Positions 1-14,908 of a DNA stretch of 64,000 nt are shown here, in pieces. Below the pieces are notes generated by a model, which worked only from the letters and a program-made list of their open reading frames with translations, was not told the origin of the DNA and did no database searches. Origin of the DNA: Perkinsus marinus ATCC 50983 (taxonomy: Eukaryota; Perkinsozoa; Perkinsida; Perkinsidae). Every line of letters starts with the position of its first letter. Within the stretch, counting starts at the first letter, position 1. The DNA is taken from the NCBI RefSeq assembly GCF_000006405.1, contig NW_003212688.1, positions 61,827-125,826 on the forward strand, in the 5' to 3' direction. The translations under genes and the position numbers were made by a program.

Positions 1-210
1 AGTTGGCCAGTGAGAAAAGCGCGCGCCCTGGTGATCGATTTTAAGAAGGTTTCTGTATGCGTGTAGCTTCGTTGGTTCTGGACTCCACCTGCGCGGTGTA
101 TTGAGGCAATTTTGTTGTCAGTTGAGTTTCCGTTGTTGGCATTACTCAACAGCGAAGCAGGCGTCTTTGTTGCGCACATAGAATTGAAGTATAGTTGATA
201 ACTTGAATCA

Positions 211-1382
211 ATGGAGCTCGAAAAAGAGAGTACCAGTAGCAACAGTAGCAATACTAGTGCGAGAAGCGATAGCAGTGTAGCCGGCACTGATTTAGTCATA
301 GCAGCTGTTAGAGCAGAGACAGCTGAGGGCATCGAAGACCCTTCTGAATCTGAGACTAGTGGCAAGTTTGGGAGTAGTAATGGAGGTATCGGATCAGCTG
401 AGGAGAGTGGTGGGAAGGGCGAATCAAGAGTAGCTGCTGCAGCAAATGCTGGAGACTCGCCGGGCTCAGATCCAATAGGATGGGGTAGGTCCTTATGGTG
501 AAGTTACTGCTGATGTAGTGATGTGTTGTATATGTTTAGCCGTTGACAAGCTACTCAGCCGTATAGTTGAGGAGAACAGCACTGAACAGCTCATCGCCCT
601 CTTGTCCGAGATGACAAAGAAGGCCTTAATTTTACAACATCAACTCGAGTTAAGCAGCACACGTAATGATGAGTTATTGAAGGAGATTGAACAACTAAAG
701 GGAAATCTCGATGAGGAGAGGGGGAAATTCAGCGCAGCAGAACCCCCGTCACCACCTCCTCCAGTGGCTTCAATTGTTTATGATGGTGAATTACCCTCGG
801 ACGAGCGCGACGGGAGCTCTCCGTCTGTGGGTGCGGTACCGCAACTAAATGAAATTTATGAGAAACATCACATTGACCGAGAGGTTCGGGATATGCTGCG
901 GAATTCACGTAAAATAAGGAGACCGGAGCAGCGGCAGATGGTTATCGATCTGTTCCTCGAAAAGGTTGGTCATGAGCAGGGCAAGGACGTGTTGGCTGCG
1001 TTAAAGGTGAGTTCGGGTTCACTCGAGTGTAATGATGGTGTAACGCTCTCAGGGACTCACTGATTCTACTAATAGCGAATCTAAGTCGGCGGTGACGGGT
1101 GATGCTAGGACGTATAATCGTCGAACGCATAACCGTCGGGACAACAGTGACCATCCTCTACATGCCCGTTCCGGTCCTGAGAACAGGAGTTGGCTATTCG
1201 CCCAATGTGTGAAGGAGGTTGAGTTCAAGATTGGACCAGGAGCAGCCGCATCAGCATCCAGGCATAAGAATGACTATTATGATTACGGCAACAAGGGGAG
1301 ATGGTCGGGAGGGAATAGTGGTGGTGCTCGGGATAGAGGAGGAGGAGGATGGAATCGTCGTCGAGATATGAATGGATGGTGA
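211..1382 (+). CDS. Unknown protein, coiled-coil middle, Arg/Gly-rich C-terminus (3 exons)
   Basis: Three exons (211-484, 540-1006, 1053-1382) join in frame with GT-AG introns of 55 and 46 nt and give about 356 residues. The N-terminal ~90 residues are Ser/Gly/Glu-rich and look disordered. The middle has a heptad-like helical stretch (VDKLLSRIVEENSTEQLIAL onward), a run of prolines, then a second helical block. The C-terminus is rich in Gly, Arg and Asn (GGARDRGGGGWNRRRD near the end), like an RGG tail of RNA-binding proteins. No catalytic motif is visible and I do not recognise the family. The ATG at 211 is the first in frame after an untranslated leader. A role in RNA binding is only an inference from composition. 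Confidence 0.65.
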
Positions 1383-1440
1383 TGTTCCTTTGTGGGTATA
1401 GCCCATCGACTTGAACATTTATATTCGGTCAACTAAGTCA

Positions 1441-1473
1441 ACAACAGCAGCAGCAGCAGCAGCAGCAGCAACA
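1441..1473 (+). repeat. (CAG)n microsatellite
   Basis: About nine uninterrupted CAG units just downstream of the stop of the preceding gene, in a region otherwise without a clear reading frame. Confidence 0.9.
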
Positions 1474-1482
1474 GCCTCGTTG

Positions 1483-1938
1483 TCATTGTCTTCTAATGTC
1501 TTTAATGAGTAAGTCGGTTATCAATGAATAATATTGCGAAGCGTATCCTAGTAGTATCCAATGCATCACCACATCCTCCTCCACACAGACTATCGTCGTC
1601 TTCGTAACAATTTCCCTCGTTACTGTAGCTGTTACCTCTTTTCTGATGTTGTTGAGTCCCGCCGCCGTTCGGCCTCGTGTGGCCTCGTGTACTACCATCT
1701 TGATGCAGCAAATCTGGGTCGTGAGTTCCTCTGTAATTTCTGACCTTTTTTACGAGATCTTCTTCGACCTCCTGTCCTCCTGTTTGTCGTCCTTATCTTC
1801 CTTCTCATACCAATAACTACGGCTGGCATGGCTACTACTACTATTATGATAATGTTGTAAACCCCTTTCATCTCGGAGTGTCGAAGCACGACTAAGGTCG
1901 TAAATATTGTCACCATGACTGTCTTTCCGACTAGTCAT
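1483..1938 (-). other. Low-complexity stretch, possible minus-strand coding
   Basis: The 530 bases between two plus-strand genes hold minus-strand reading frames rich in Ser, His, Asn, Lys and Asp (for example HYHNSSSSHASRS and YEKEDKDDKQED). They could be exons of a low-complexity protein, but I cannot join them with confident splice sites and see no domain. Non-coding DNA is equally possible. Confidence 0.25.
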
Positions 1939-2093
1939 TCTCGAGGTCAGCCGCCGCCGATATCACTTGTAAGCCAGCCAAGCTGCTACTCCCAGCTAAT
2001 AATATATGGCTGCTATGGCAGAAACGACGATGAGAAGGAGGATGGCGATGATGATAATGATGACTGCCGTATTAATGGGGTAGGAGGTCCTCT

Positions 2094-3022
2094 TTGTTCC
2101 GAATACGTATTGGGCAGGAGGTGGTTATTGTCTTAGAAACTCACAGCTTTTTTTGTTGCGCTAGTTTCGTTTCAATCGAGAACTTTTGGGATAGTTTAAT
2201 TGGTGAAGATGCGTTCACGCCTGAGGAGCCTAGTGATCCTGTTTGGGATAGGCGTCTATACCTTATTGCTCATGGTGATACAAGCTTGGGTGTAGTAGTC
2301 GATATCAGTAATACCAGGTTCACTCGACCAAGTCGATGCTGCTCTGGTTGGGAGACAGTAGCAAGAATCAGAACAACAGCGAGAACTCAGTGGTAGTATT
2401 CTATGACCATCTCATAGCCGCTCTCGAGAGTTCACTCACTTCTCAGGCTCAGCGCTCCCTAGCCGCTCTGGACGATCGACTACTTGCGGCACATTCGAAG
2501 GCACTAGATGCTTACGTCAATTGTGTGGCGCGTGATGTTAAGGCCACCGCCGGCAGCTCGGAACGGGCGTGCCGGCGAGATGCTATGGGCATATTCGATA
2601 GTGTAGCCGTTGAGGGAACTGTGGGAATGGGGAAGGAGGCCGAAACGCTGGTGAAATCTGCTCGGAAACTGCTGAAGACCGGCCTGGATATGCTACAGGG
2701 TGAAGTAAATCAGCTGAGGCTGGCAGCGCAGGCCGCTAGTGATGAGCAACGACAAGCCCTGGCCTGGATAGGGGAGATGGCACAGCGATCGAAAGATCGT
2801 GAGAATGTCCCAAGGTCGACGGGCGTTCGGCTTCGTGGAGACTCCTTCAAGAAGGGCGGCGTCAAGGATGCCATAAGCAGTATATTGGGGAGCATTGAAG
2901 TGAAGAGCCCGGGTGGAGGTGCCCGGTTCGATTCTGGGGGAGGGGAAAACGGCAAGTCTATTTTAGAATTGATTGGGGAGTCTGCTCAGGACGCTGGGCC
3001 CTCCCTGACCTTTGAGTGGTAG
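2094..3022 (+). CDS. Unknown helical protein (at least 2 exons, 5' end unclear)
   Basis: An upstream segment (about 2168-2291) reads ENFWDSLIGEDAFTPEEPSD and a longer segment from 2318 to 3022 continues in another frame. A 23- or 26-nt intron ending at 2317 joins them in phase. The second segment is mostly amphipathic helix (repeated Ala/Leu/Arg/Gln, e.g. SLAALDDRLLAAHSKALDAY) followed by a Gly/Ser-rich tail ending TFEW. No family recognised. The first exon is not resolved: possible coding exists back to an ATG at 1915, but I could not find a consistent junction. Confidence 0.5.
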
Positions 3023-3130
3023 GGTCTTACTATACTATTGTACGTTGAAATTTACTGTGTATTGTGGCAAGAGGTTGTGTTACTGGGGCGCATCGAATGA
3101 ATGTTGATAACTACAGTTGTTAATTGGCGA

Positions 3131-4949
3131 ATGGTGAGGTCTGTTGCTGCCGCCCAACGTGGTCACCCTGAGAGCAAGTCAGAGAAGCGAAGACGCCTTA
3201 GGTCGTTGGGCATCCTGGCCGGCCTCGTTTATGGATGTGGACTATTGGTAAGGGGTCTACCTCTGGGGGATGGCAGTGGCTTTCGGAAGTCCATACCCCC
3301 TCCCCCCCTTGGACGATATAAGACCGCCTCTCAGGTCACCAGCGTCGCTCCACTGTGGTTGTTTGGCTCGAATGACAATTCCGATTGGTCTCGTCCAGAA
3401 ATGGTCACAAGGTAGTCGTCGATCTTGCCGCTGTGCTTCCTCATTACTCTGACTTCGATCAGCTCTTCGGTGGGAGGTGAAGTATCTGGAGAGCTCAGGG
3501 ACTTCCTCAATGATCCTCTAGTCAATACAGACCGCGAGCAGACTTGGCAGCATAGATACAGTCACAAGCAACTCGGTGATCTCACGCTTACTGGTGAGTT
3601 CTTTAACTAAGCCTCTCTGCTGACGCCGCACTCTGGGATCATCCTTTCTGCCGAATTGAACACATCGCGTTATAGAATTTCCGTGGGTCTTCGTCTAAGT
3701 ACGTACGAGCTTGTCGGTACTGCTGCATGTATGATCGAGCCTCTGAGCCTCTGTGTACTCTGGTGAGATTTCCCCCACGTATCGCTGCTCATACAGTGTA
3801 TCCGCTCGTTTAATAGGTAATGACAAGGACGAGTGGGCAGCCAACTACCTCTACAATTTACCCGGCAAAGGTTGGATCATTCTCGATAGCCTGCTTAGGG
3901 TATCTGCTCGCTGTTATTCAGGACTTGGTGCTATCGAGGGCGCCTTGAACAGCGATCAGCAACTCGCTTTACAGTATTCCAATGCGATTCCTGATGGCAC
4001 AGTAGGTATTCCCGACTCGCTATATCTCAATCACCATTACTCAGTTGCGCGGTACAGCAGGGTGGTCTAGCAACGAAGGCTACTTTGGAAAACTCTCTAA
4101 GCTGTGGAATGGCGGCAATGGGAAAGCAGCTAGGTAGTGTATTAGAATTTTGCGAAAATGCGGTATGGAATATTGTTTTGATAGGTATGACATCGCAGGG
4201 AGTACCAATAATGGAGAGCTGAAACACCAACTTCAGGCCCAGTGGGCGAGAGATAACGATAGGGTAAAGACGGTAGTCGGGTTGTGATAGGGGGAAGTGC
4301 GAATCTTTCAGGCTGAAGCGGGCATTCAAGCTCCCATCACTAATCCTTATGGCTTCCTGTCCAAGTCTGGTGCTGAAAAATGTAAATGGGATCTGACGCT
4401 GGGTCGTCATTGAAGTGGTGTCTTCCTCAGTCAACCCTGACTGGTACACCTCTTACAGTCGCTCCCTCGTCGATGGTGGCTATGACTCGAAGAACCCATT
4501 TGTAAGTTTTATCCCATGAGTGCCTTGATGACTCTTCTCTGATTAGGGCATTGAGGGAGGTGCCCGCCTCTCTTCTGGTGGCGAACTGGAAGGACGCCTC
4601 ACCGCACGAGCCAAACCGATCGATAGTGTTGATGCCGAGTAGCATGCCACGTGGGTGTTTACTCTGCTGTTATTACGTTGAATGTAGATACCATGTCAGC
4701 GCGCGAACTCGTCCTGATACCTCTAAGGGCTTATGGGGTTGGTTAACTGGCTTCGGAAAATCGCCTGTAGAGCTGGAGCACAACGCACAGGTAGCAGCAT
4801 TATCGATGATGTGTGTATCATGGTTCGGTCGGTAGATACAATATTCGAACGCCCCTGGGAGCGTTATGTATGCGAATTACGAGAAGCGAGATGGTTCCGC
4901 TGGGCATTTACGTCTAGGTTACGGTATGACAAGTGATGATTCCCAGTAA
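3131..4949 (+). CDS. Unknown 407-residue protein, N-terminal hydrophobic segment then beta-rich body (10 exons)
   Basis: Ten exons can be traced with every junction in phase: 3131-3411, 3463-3593, 3817-4001, 4045-4133, 4185-4272, 4312-4381, 4431-4501, 4547-4638, 4688-4790, 4836-4949. Most introns are 38-50 nt and several start GTAG. The protein has a basic N-terminus, one hydrophobic segment (LRSLGILAGLVYGCGLLVRG, about residues 33-52), then a long body of short alternating strands rich in Gly, Ser, Asn and Tyr (IQYSNAPGSVMYANYEKRDG near the end). The pattern resembles a membrane beta-barrel, possibly mitochondrial, but I cannot name a family and there is no clear C-terminal beta-signal. The gene model is firm; the function is not. 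Confidence 0.7.
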
Positions 4950-6061
4950 CGCAGGAAAGTGGGAGTTGAAGCAAGTTCCTAATATCACACCACTTGGGAT
5001 ATTGTGCTCACACTTTCTCCGAGTCAATTTTGTTGTGTTAATCAGTGGTAACGGAGAAATTTGAGGAGCGCCGAGTACATTCTCTTGTCGTTTTCCACGT
5101 CATTGGTTATTATACGGGGTTGCTCAATCAGTGGTTCGATCGGGGAGGGCTGGGACTTTAGGGCAGTTGAATTCCGCATCCACACCATTTTGTGGCAGGG
5201 CTGGTTAGCCGGAGTCCTGTCGCCGGACCATGGAGGACGCACCATGGCTGTTTACTATTGGTTTATCAGTAGGTAATTTGTTTATGTGTAGTAGTACCAG
5301 TCGGGTACTGCCTGCCGTTCACGCTGCCGTTGGCACGTGGGATGCCAAGAGAAAAAATTCATCTTGTTGGGTACATCCGACGACGTCACGTTAGCCACGT
5401 ACATTGCAGAGCAGGCTCATCTTCCGTCTAAGCCTAGGCAATGAGACGGACTTCTCTTCTGCTTCGGGCAAGCCACTTTCTGGCGCATTCAGCAGCTTGC
5501 GGGGGGAAAATCCAATTGTGGAAATATTTGACCCACATAAGAATACTATGGGCCTCGCATAGCCTTACCCACTAGAACCCCCAGAGGCCAAGTTCAGAAG
5601 GCAGAACGGAAATAACGCACAATGATCTGATGGACATAACGGTTAGTTCCATCAGATCCTATATTCTACTAGGGGCCAATCACCGCCTAGTAGGGTAGTG
5701 GCAGTTATTCGCTAAGCCTACTGGGCGGGCCATAGTGATAGAAAAAACTTTCTCAGCAGAAGTTCCAGTATCGATAAGGATGAGCAGAGAACTCGATAGC
5801 GGAGGACAACTGCAATATACAAATTCATGGTCTCGAGGATAAGGAGAGTTAGTAGATATGAGCTGAAAAGGTTGTTCGTCGCCAGAACTTCTGTCACCTG
5901 TTTTGTACTCATCGTTTTGCCCGTCTGTATTGAACTGAACACAATAGGTGAGAATATGTGGTGAAACGTTTTGACAGTGCCAATGGTATCTGTGTTCACG
6001 CAACACGCCCGGCTGAACGATTGCTTGAGTTGTTGGAGAACCTGAAATTATAAGCGCACAC
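4950..6061. other. Intergenic, no supportable gene
   Basis: Between the 3' ends of the unknown 10-exon gene and IMP dehydrogenase. A segment at 5048-5160 after a good acceptor gives short plausible peptides in plus frames, and 5680-6006 has overlapping minus frames, but neither joins to anything nor shows a domain. Convergent 3' UTRs probably occupy part of it. Confidence 0.4.
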
Positions 6062-8243
<2,182 letters not shown>

Positions 8244-8858
8244 TGAAGCTTCGCTCCGCTGATTCGCTCTCGTGCGGAATAGAGAACGGCATATATATCT
8301 CGTTCATTGAACGGATGACCTCCTGATCCGATATCGGTGCAATCGGAGGTCTTCTGAAGTGACAAGTCTCGTCAACAGGAAATGCCCTCAGTGAGTCTCA
8401 AAGCTCCACCTACCCAGCCCGGATTTTCCATCAGCGGAGACTTCACTTGCCTGCCCGTGGCTGTAAAGCATAACTTCGATTCGACGTTCAGAGCACCATT
8501 TTCCTGTTACGGGAGAAAAAAGTCGAGTTGGGCGGAGCGAAACGATGTGTAGCTCGCGCACGCCACCGGTATCTGTCCCCCTGATCCAGTAGGATTGAGT
8601 CGGCGCACCCCTACGTTGCATCGCGAGCTATGTTAGCTCGACGCGCTCAAATTTGAGCACCCACTGTATAGCCGATCTCTTTCCATCGGTTAAGATCACG
8701 AGCTGCGTGTGACGAGCTCGGCAATCTGCTGGTTGTGACTCTCATATCGCCCACCCTAGGCATCACATGCTGTTTGAGTGGGAAACAGGTGAGACACCAC
8801 GAGATGCTGTATCCCTCTATCGAAAGAAATTGTTCCAAACAATCTCGTAAGCATATTG
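8244..8858. other. Intergenic between CDT1-like 3' end and IMPDH 5' end
   Basis: Promoter and 5' UTR of IMPDH are expected here. Short GC-rich palindromic bits occur (around 8620-8660) but no gene is supportable. Confidence 0.5.
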
Positions 8859-11670
8859 TCAATATGCTATTGACTCCAGATGCTGAATGAGAATGTTAAA
8901 TATTCTTGAGGCGTTCTCAATTTCCAGGAACTCCTCCTGGGAGAAGAAATAGGAGGACGCCAACTCTATGAAGTTGCTCCCATACTTGGCATGTCTAACG
9001 AGTGTTCCACTCGCCTGCCGAAAGTCGCTATCCCCAGGTTAGGGACTTAACACGCCACCATGACTACCTGGAAATTGCCCTTTCCCCGATGACATGCAGC
9101 ATCATTGGCAGAAGACATCTTGCTTCATTCAGAATCGCAGTAGCAGATATTGGTAGTGTGCTGACTATCCGCCGGTTGAAGGTATAAGTCGTGGAGATGT
9201 CGGAAGCTTCGACTGCCACTCGGTGTATTCGGCGGTCAACGCTTCCTTTTTATCCTTAATTTTGCTGAGGACGGCCTTGGATTTTGCCGACATGTTCATC
9301 TTCAGCATCTCCGTTCTATTATCGATCTGCGCACATCTGCGATCGGAACTAGTGAGGAACCATCTTACCGTGCTATGAACGATCTTGATCCATTCCGGCG
9401 CTAAGTCAGCCGTCTGCCGAAGATAGTCCTCCATGACTCGAGTCCCAAGTGCCTTGTACCGTCGCCCACCGCCATTGGCCGACATGAAGTGCCTGAGGCT
9501 TCAGTGTCGCTAGCACGCAAATACACGGTTGCTCACTTCACCACGTCTTGTAGCTTCATCGAGGGATGCCCTCTCATAAAGAAAAGACGACTGAGCTCTG
9601 ATACGATTGAAGACAGAAGCTCGAAGAAGCTGAGTAGCCTGAGACGCAAATAGCCACCACCCCCGGAGTCACCGGTCACTACTCGCGCCATTTCAGGTCC
9701 TCTTCATAGATTTGTGCATCTTCCTTCTCCTTTGCTTCCTTGGCCCGGACCTACGACACCATCAACTGCGAATACCAGGGACCGCTCACCCTCTCCCTCA
9801 TCTCTTGCCGTCGCTCAGCCGGCGTCTTGCTCGCTGATCGACTCCGGATGTTGTCTCGGACGGAGGGAGTACGCTGAGATCACAGGAGAACAAATGGATG
9901 ATATCAACTGAAACGATAGTATCGAAACTTACAGCTGGAGTCATGGGCTCGGACAGCTGCGGAAGAATAACCGGTACAAATGGAGACGAACTCAATTCAA
10001 GCCTCTCTCGCCGCCTCGCTCGAACTCCTAAGGCGAAAAGTCTCCTCCGATATTCGAGAGCAACAAGTTGACTCAACCCGAGAGCACTAGGCTACAAGGC
10101 GTCTGCGGCGTCACATCTGGACTCGGTGTTCCTCGACCGCGGAGGACCGGTGTCGAGCTTACTGCCGGAGAAGCCTCATAGGGGTTGCTTGGTAATGCTG
10201 CCTATACGACATGTTTGATACCTGTTACGGTTAGCCTGGCAACTCACTTGCGGCACCGGATCAGCCTCATCAGTGAGGAACTTCTTCGGGTCACTGCAAC
10301 TCCTTTCCTGCGGAGCAGGGTAAAACTCGGCAGCTACCACAATTCTTCTCTTGCTAACCTGCTCCGCTAGAAGCTTCTCGAGCTGCGTTCGAACAACGTC
10401 AGCTCTCGCCAGCGCCTCCTTGGCATCAAGTCGCTTAGTCAGTATAGCACCTAACAGCCTCTACCTCACACTGACCGGCCCAGCCACAGCCCTACCAGTG
10501 GCATCTCTCTGGATAACGACTAGACGCCGAAGCGGGCTCGTGCCCATAGAGTCGACTTCACATTCTTCCTCGCGCCACTCCAGCTCGAGGAGGCCACCGG
10601 CCGCAAACACGACTTGAAGTAGTCGTCCCTGAAGTGCGTATCCAACGAGGACTACACGTTTGAACGACACGACCTTAGCGAACCGCTTCCCGCTAGCCCG
10701 TTCGACACCAGCCTTGAGTTGCAGGTAGTAGGGCACTTGGCTACGAACTCGGAATAGCGAGAGAACCTCATCGAGCCTGATAAAGATCTGCGTCGATTCT
10801 GCCATCATGAAGGTACTTACATTCTGAATTGATCCAACACAGTCTTGTAANNNNNNNNNNNNNNNNNNNNNNNNNNNNNNNNNNNNNNNNNNNNNNNNNN
10901 NNNNNNNNNNNNNNNNNNNNNNNNNNNNNNNNNNNNNNNNNNNNNNNNNNCAGGTTGCTAGACGTTCATACAATTTGAGGTCTAATGAGCGTACCCCTTG
11001 CCTCCAGTAGACGGCAACTCGAGCTGATCAACCACCTCCCCCATACTCATGCGGGTACCACAACCTGAGCGTAGCGCCACCGAATCATTCCACAAAGACA
11101 GTTCGGTTACGTACTGCTGCGATTGGTGGCTATTGAAGCGCGGGTTCTGGTTGATGTTCGGCCTCGTGGTAAAGACCCTCGACGCGAGCCGACAGTGAAG
11201 ACCTGAGCTGTGTACCCATTCATCGTGTTAGGCAGCTGGCGAAGCTTTGCTTGCACACCGAGGAGCCCTCACTTGGAACTCTTCCTTGAAAGATTCTCCC
11301 GGCCGCTTCGGTGTCCCAGAGTTATGGCGCTTCGCCGACGGCCGCGAGCTCTTAGGTGTGGTAGGAGGTCGACCGGGACTCTCTATCTCGATGAACTCCC
11401 TATGTGAAAGAAGTCCGAACACTCACCATCTGCAGGGCATCCGAAAAGATTATTCCTCGGCGTAGCACAGAGAGGGTCTGAGTCAGGAGAGGTCGATTGC
11501 CGTTTTCGCTTCTGGCTAGTGGACCGACCTAGCGAACCGTCCGTCCCTAGCTGCATAGCTCCCCCAGACGACTTACCTCGAGTGACGGACGGGCTAGAGT
11601 CATGTTCATTACGCTTCACTTGACGTGAGGACCTTATTGAACGGCAGCCATCCTTTAACGTAAAGGACAT
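8859..11670 (-). CDS. CDT1: CDT1-like DNA replication licensing factor (gap inside)
   Basis: Loads MCM2-7 onto origins together with ORC/CDC6 in the nucleus. N-terminal 150 residues are basic and Ser/Pro-rich, as usual for the regulatory region. The central winged helix is seen as FIRLDEVLSLFRVRSQVPYY and LQLKAGVERASGKRFA, similar to the geminin-binding domain core of CDT1. The C-terminal winged helix follows after a charged linker: LLSFFELLSSIVSELSRLFF, MRGHPSMKLQDVVK, then VMEDYLRQTADLAPEWIKIV, matching the MCM-binding domain ending 'LxPxW'. The end reads FFSQEEFLEIENASRIFNIL before the stop. More than ten introns. The 100-N gap falls just before the first winged helix. ATG 11670 is the likely start; the N-terminal junctions are uncertain. 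Assignment rests on both domains in the right order. Confidence 0.72.
10851..10950. other. Assembly gap (100 N)
   Basis: Exactly 100 unknown bases, inside the CDT1-like gene; true length is probably arbitrary. Confidence 0.99.
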
Positions 11671-13533
11671 CGTCGACAAGAGGGAGCAACGATACAAACA
11701 CGAGTTGTACAAGCAAAGACCCACGTGCTAGAGCACCAAACGGCCCAGGACAAGCACGAGGACCAAGCCGAGCGAATTGACCAACACGAAGCTGATGTCC
11801 CAGGAACTAGGACGTGGCAATCAGCATGTCTAACTGTCCTCTACACATAGATGGATTAGACTACATGATCAGCAGCATAGTCGAGAAAAATACCAAAATC
11901 ACCAACAGAACCTTCTACGGAAGACAACCGGGAGATCACTCTTCACCGGTACCAGAATAGAGCGAGATGACACGGCAACTGCTGTGGTTATGAGGAAAAT
12001 TGAAGTGTCGCAGATCAGCGTTGTGGAAAAGTGAAAAGTAGTCGATGAGAGGCCGCAGAAGTCAAGTGGAACCTGCCTAGCACAGAGAGTGAGTAAAAAA
12101 CATGAAAGATGAGCAGAAGAGCAAAATGGCTCGCCTCACGAAACTGTTTCTCAGTTGAAAGTCAATGCTGTTGCAACGCGGCCCGAGGCTGTCCTACTTA
12201 AACAGTTCTGGCAGGAGCGGCTTTCGACTGTAAAGGGAAAACATGATCCGATCGATCACAATTGCAGGAGTTCTCGATTGAGGTTCGTCTGGAAAGCCTA
12301 GAGTTTGCACAGTCTACCCTCAGCAGGTTATCGGGCAGAACGGACGGCACGCAGTAGGACGCCTAGGCCTCCTGCGGGAACTGGTAGCCATGCTCATCGG
12401 ACCAGCGTGTCGAGGAAGTGTGAGATAGAAATTATTAGTGACAATGTTGGAAGCGTTACGATTGAAGTCTTGGGAGGTCGATCCGCATTGACCTGCAATG
12501 ACAATACATCGAAACACGGCGAGCCAAGTTCCGGGTACCGTGAGACGGACACATCTTCACATTTCCGGGTCCTGCCATTTGGTACTGCTGTGGAAGGGTC
12601 GGCTGCAGCGGGCAACATGCTGGCTCACAAGGGGATGACACAGAAGCCTCGACCTGACATACTTGTGCACTTACGAGCACGTGTCATCCGCCTCTAGCCA
12701 CTTTCAGGAGCTCATGTACAGACCTGGTTAGTAGGAAAGCATCCCTGCCCAGCATATGAGATGAAAAAATTGTTGACCACGCGGCAGGGGCCACGCGGAG
12801 CCGGCATGACGAAGGCCAGCGAGGGCTCATTGGGTCGGACATCTGAGAACGAGGTATTAGCGTCGACTCACCCCGCAAGAGCTACTCTGTGGTGCTGTAG
12901 AAGTGGCGACCGGCCACACGTGAGAATTGGGAAAGGGAGCGCCCACATGGGTGCAGCACACATCCTTGCAGCGCTGTTGACGACGGGATGGCTACATTGC
13001 AGAACAAATCCAGTGAGGCCGGCACAAGTCATGAGAGAGGAGCTTTACCCTCACTGCGACTCTCCTCACGGAATCAGACCTCGGTAGACCATTTGCTTGC
13101 AACCCACTGTCCGCAGCACGTGCACGACGACGTCTGGCAGCATTCCCGAAGGTCTGCTGACCAGGGAATCTCGACAACGGGCTTGTTCGTTTCTCTGGAC
13201 GAGAGTCAGCTGAAGAGATACTTCTAGTATCATCCATCGTAGTATCTGCAACAGAGAAAATCTAAACTACCACAGCGGAACAGTACCAACCATTTCCCAT
13301 ACTCATACGAGGTCCGATGCAACCAGTTCTCTGAGGTTCGATGTCGGCGCGCCCTTCAATAGGGGCCAATGCTGGTAGACGCGAGTTCACCCTTGTGGGT
13401 GTACCACTAACCGAGCATGTCTCAGGGCTCAGAGGGTCGCCCTGCTCAACCGTTGTGGACTGCGAAAGCTCTGGTGTAGTCAAGTCCTGAAGAACCAAAG
13501 GCGCATCTCACAGTCATCAAGCACCTAACTCAC
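11671..13533 (-). other. Probable minus-strand coding fragments of a low-complexity protein
   Basis: A Ser/Thr/Pro-rich segment starts at ATG 13498 (MVLQDLTTPELSQSTTVEQG) and joins in frame by a GT-AG intron to a segment at about 13060-13245 (DDTRSISSADSRPEKRTSP, then a basic RRRRAR run). Further minus frames at 12690-12880 (PNEPSLAFVMPAPRG) and 12456-12660 (CPLQPTLPQQYQMAGPGNVK) look similar in style. I could not connect them to a conserved domain or a clear stop. They resemble the disordered N-terminal parts of the neighbouring Mei2-like genes, but no RRM follows. 11671-12300 shows nothing supportable. Confidence 0.35.
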
Positions 13534-13841
13534 TTAGGCAGAGATAACCTTGATCGAGTCCATGCCGGATGACTCATCGACACCCGAGAGTGCGAGCTGA
13601 AGACTCTCAGGATACCACAGGTTGGGGATTCTGTCGCCGATCTGACGAAAAAATTCACGAGGTACATAAGGAACTGTCTCCTCACACAGCCGTAGTCTTG
13701 ATCGGATAGTGCGGTCTCCCCAAAGTGTAGCTTCTCGTTGAGATCAGTAACAGTGAAGGTTGAGGACATCCGAGAGCACGAGGAAGCGCTGATATCACCA
13801 AGGAATTTGAGGCGATCCTCGACACTAAAAACTGTTGACAA
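13534..13841 (-). CDS. Unknown small protein (2 exons visible)
   Basis: One exon reads VEDRLKFLGDISASSC then TVTDLNEKLHFGETALSDQD; a 44-nt GT-AG intron leads in phase to IGDRIPNLWYPESLQLALSG and a stop at 13534-13536. Codon content and the in-phase junction support real coding. The start is unclear (an ATG at about 13873 may lie in an earlier exon). No family recognised. Confidence 0.45.
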
Positions 13842-13873
13842 TTACACAACGTGAACGATGCATCATCAGTCAT

Positions 13874-14908
13874 CGACCCGACCAGACTGAGTCGGCGCCA
13901 AACTTCGACTGTCAGAAGCTAGAAATTGCAAGTGACCGGTCGTACCATCAAAGCTAACACAACTGAGTGAGCGAGCAGCAGAGTATCATAATAGCGATCA
14001 GTCGTTTTTCGACCATAGCTTAGAACGAAAGCTCAATTCGTATATCGTCAGCGCGTATAACAAGATACAGTGAGAGGAGAGGGCTACCTGACACTACGTA
14101 GAATAACTCTCACGGCTCACTAAAATACACCTCAAGAATAACATGACCCAACGGCAGAGGGCGCGAGCAACGACGGTCATCCACCACCAGAAGGCAGCTT
14201 CGGTCCACCATAAAAACGCAGCTACAATATCACGACCAACTATCTAGACTACTGCAAACTGATACAATTACCATTCTCACGGAATCACCCTCGGATAGAG
14301 CTTCTGCAGAACGCTCTATCAACTGTGATAGCCAATATCACAGCAGGAGCTATAATAGTCACGGGGAGATGGTGGAAACGGAAAAGAGATGACAATACGA
14401 GAAAGTCAACAACAGAGGACTGGAGAGGGGCTATCCAGAATAGCTTTAAGAGCTTCTTGACAATGGGAACGACGGTGAGAAGATACTCGAGGTAATGCCA
14501 CACATACAAAGAATGAGCCTAATCACAAACCACGCATCTGCTGATAGCTTGGCAGTCCGTCGAGAATGCTACTTGGCTACCTTTTTGATCAGGTCATCGC
14601 CATGAGGGAAGAACCCACTATTGTCGAAAAGTATGAAGGGTAGAATATGCTGACGGCGGCGTGAACACCTGGCCACACGGGGCCCGATGGGGAGGGAGAC
14701 TTACACATTAGTTCGACTTACCGCATGCTCTCGAGGAGCCAACGTTTGGACATGTGATTGGTTTTCAAACTGACTTTGCCATGGCACGGTGGCGCGAGCG
14801 AATTTCACTGGTCTCCCGTTGACGAGGAAGATCGGTCTCAACCTGCGCGACCAACAATTACGGTAAACTGCCATAATGAACTAGCACGAGCGGTTGCAGA
14901 CCTGCACC
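13874..14908. other. No supportable gene
   Basis: Between an unknown small gene and the first Mei2-like gene. A 74-residue hydrophobic minus frame (14285-14509) exists but has no start context or homology that I can see. Confidence 0.4.
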
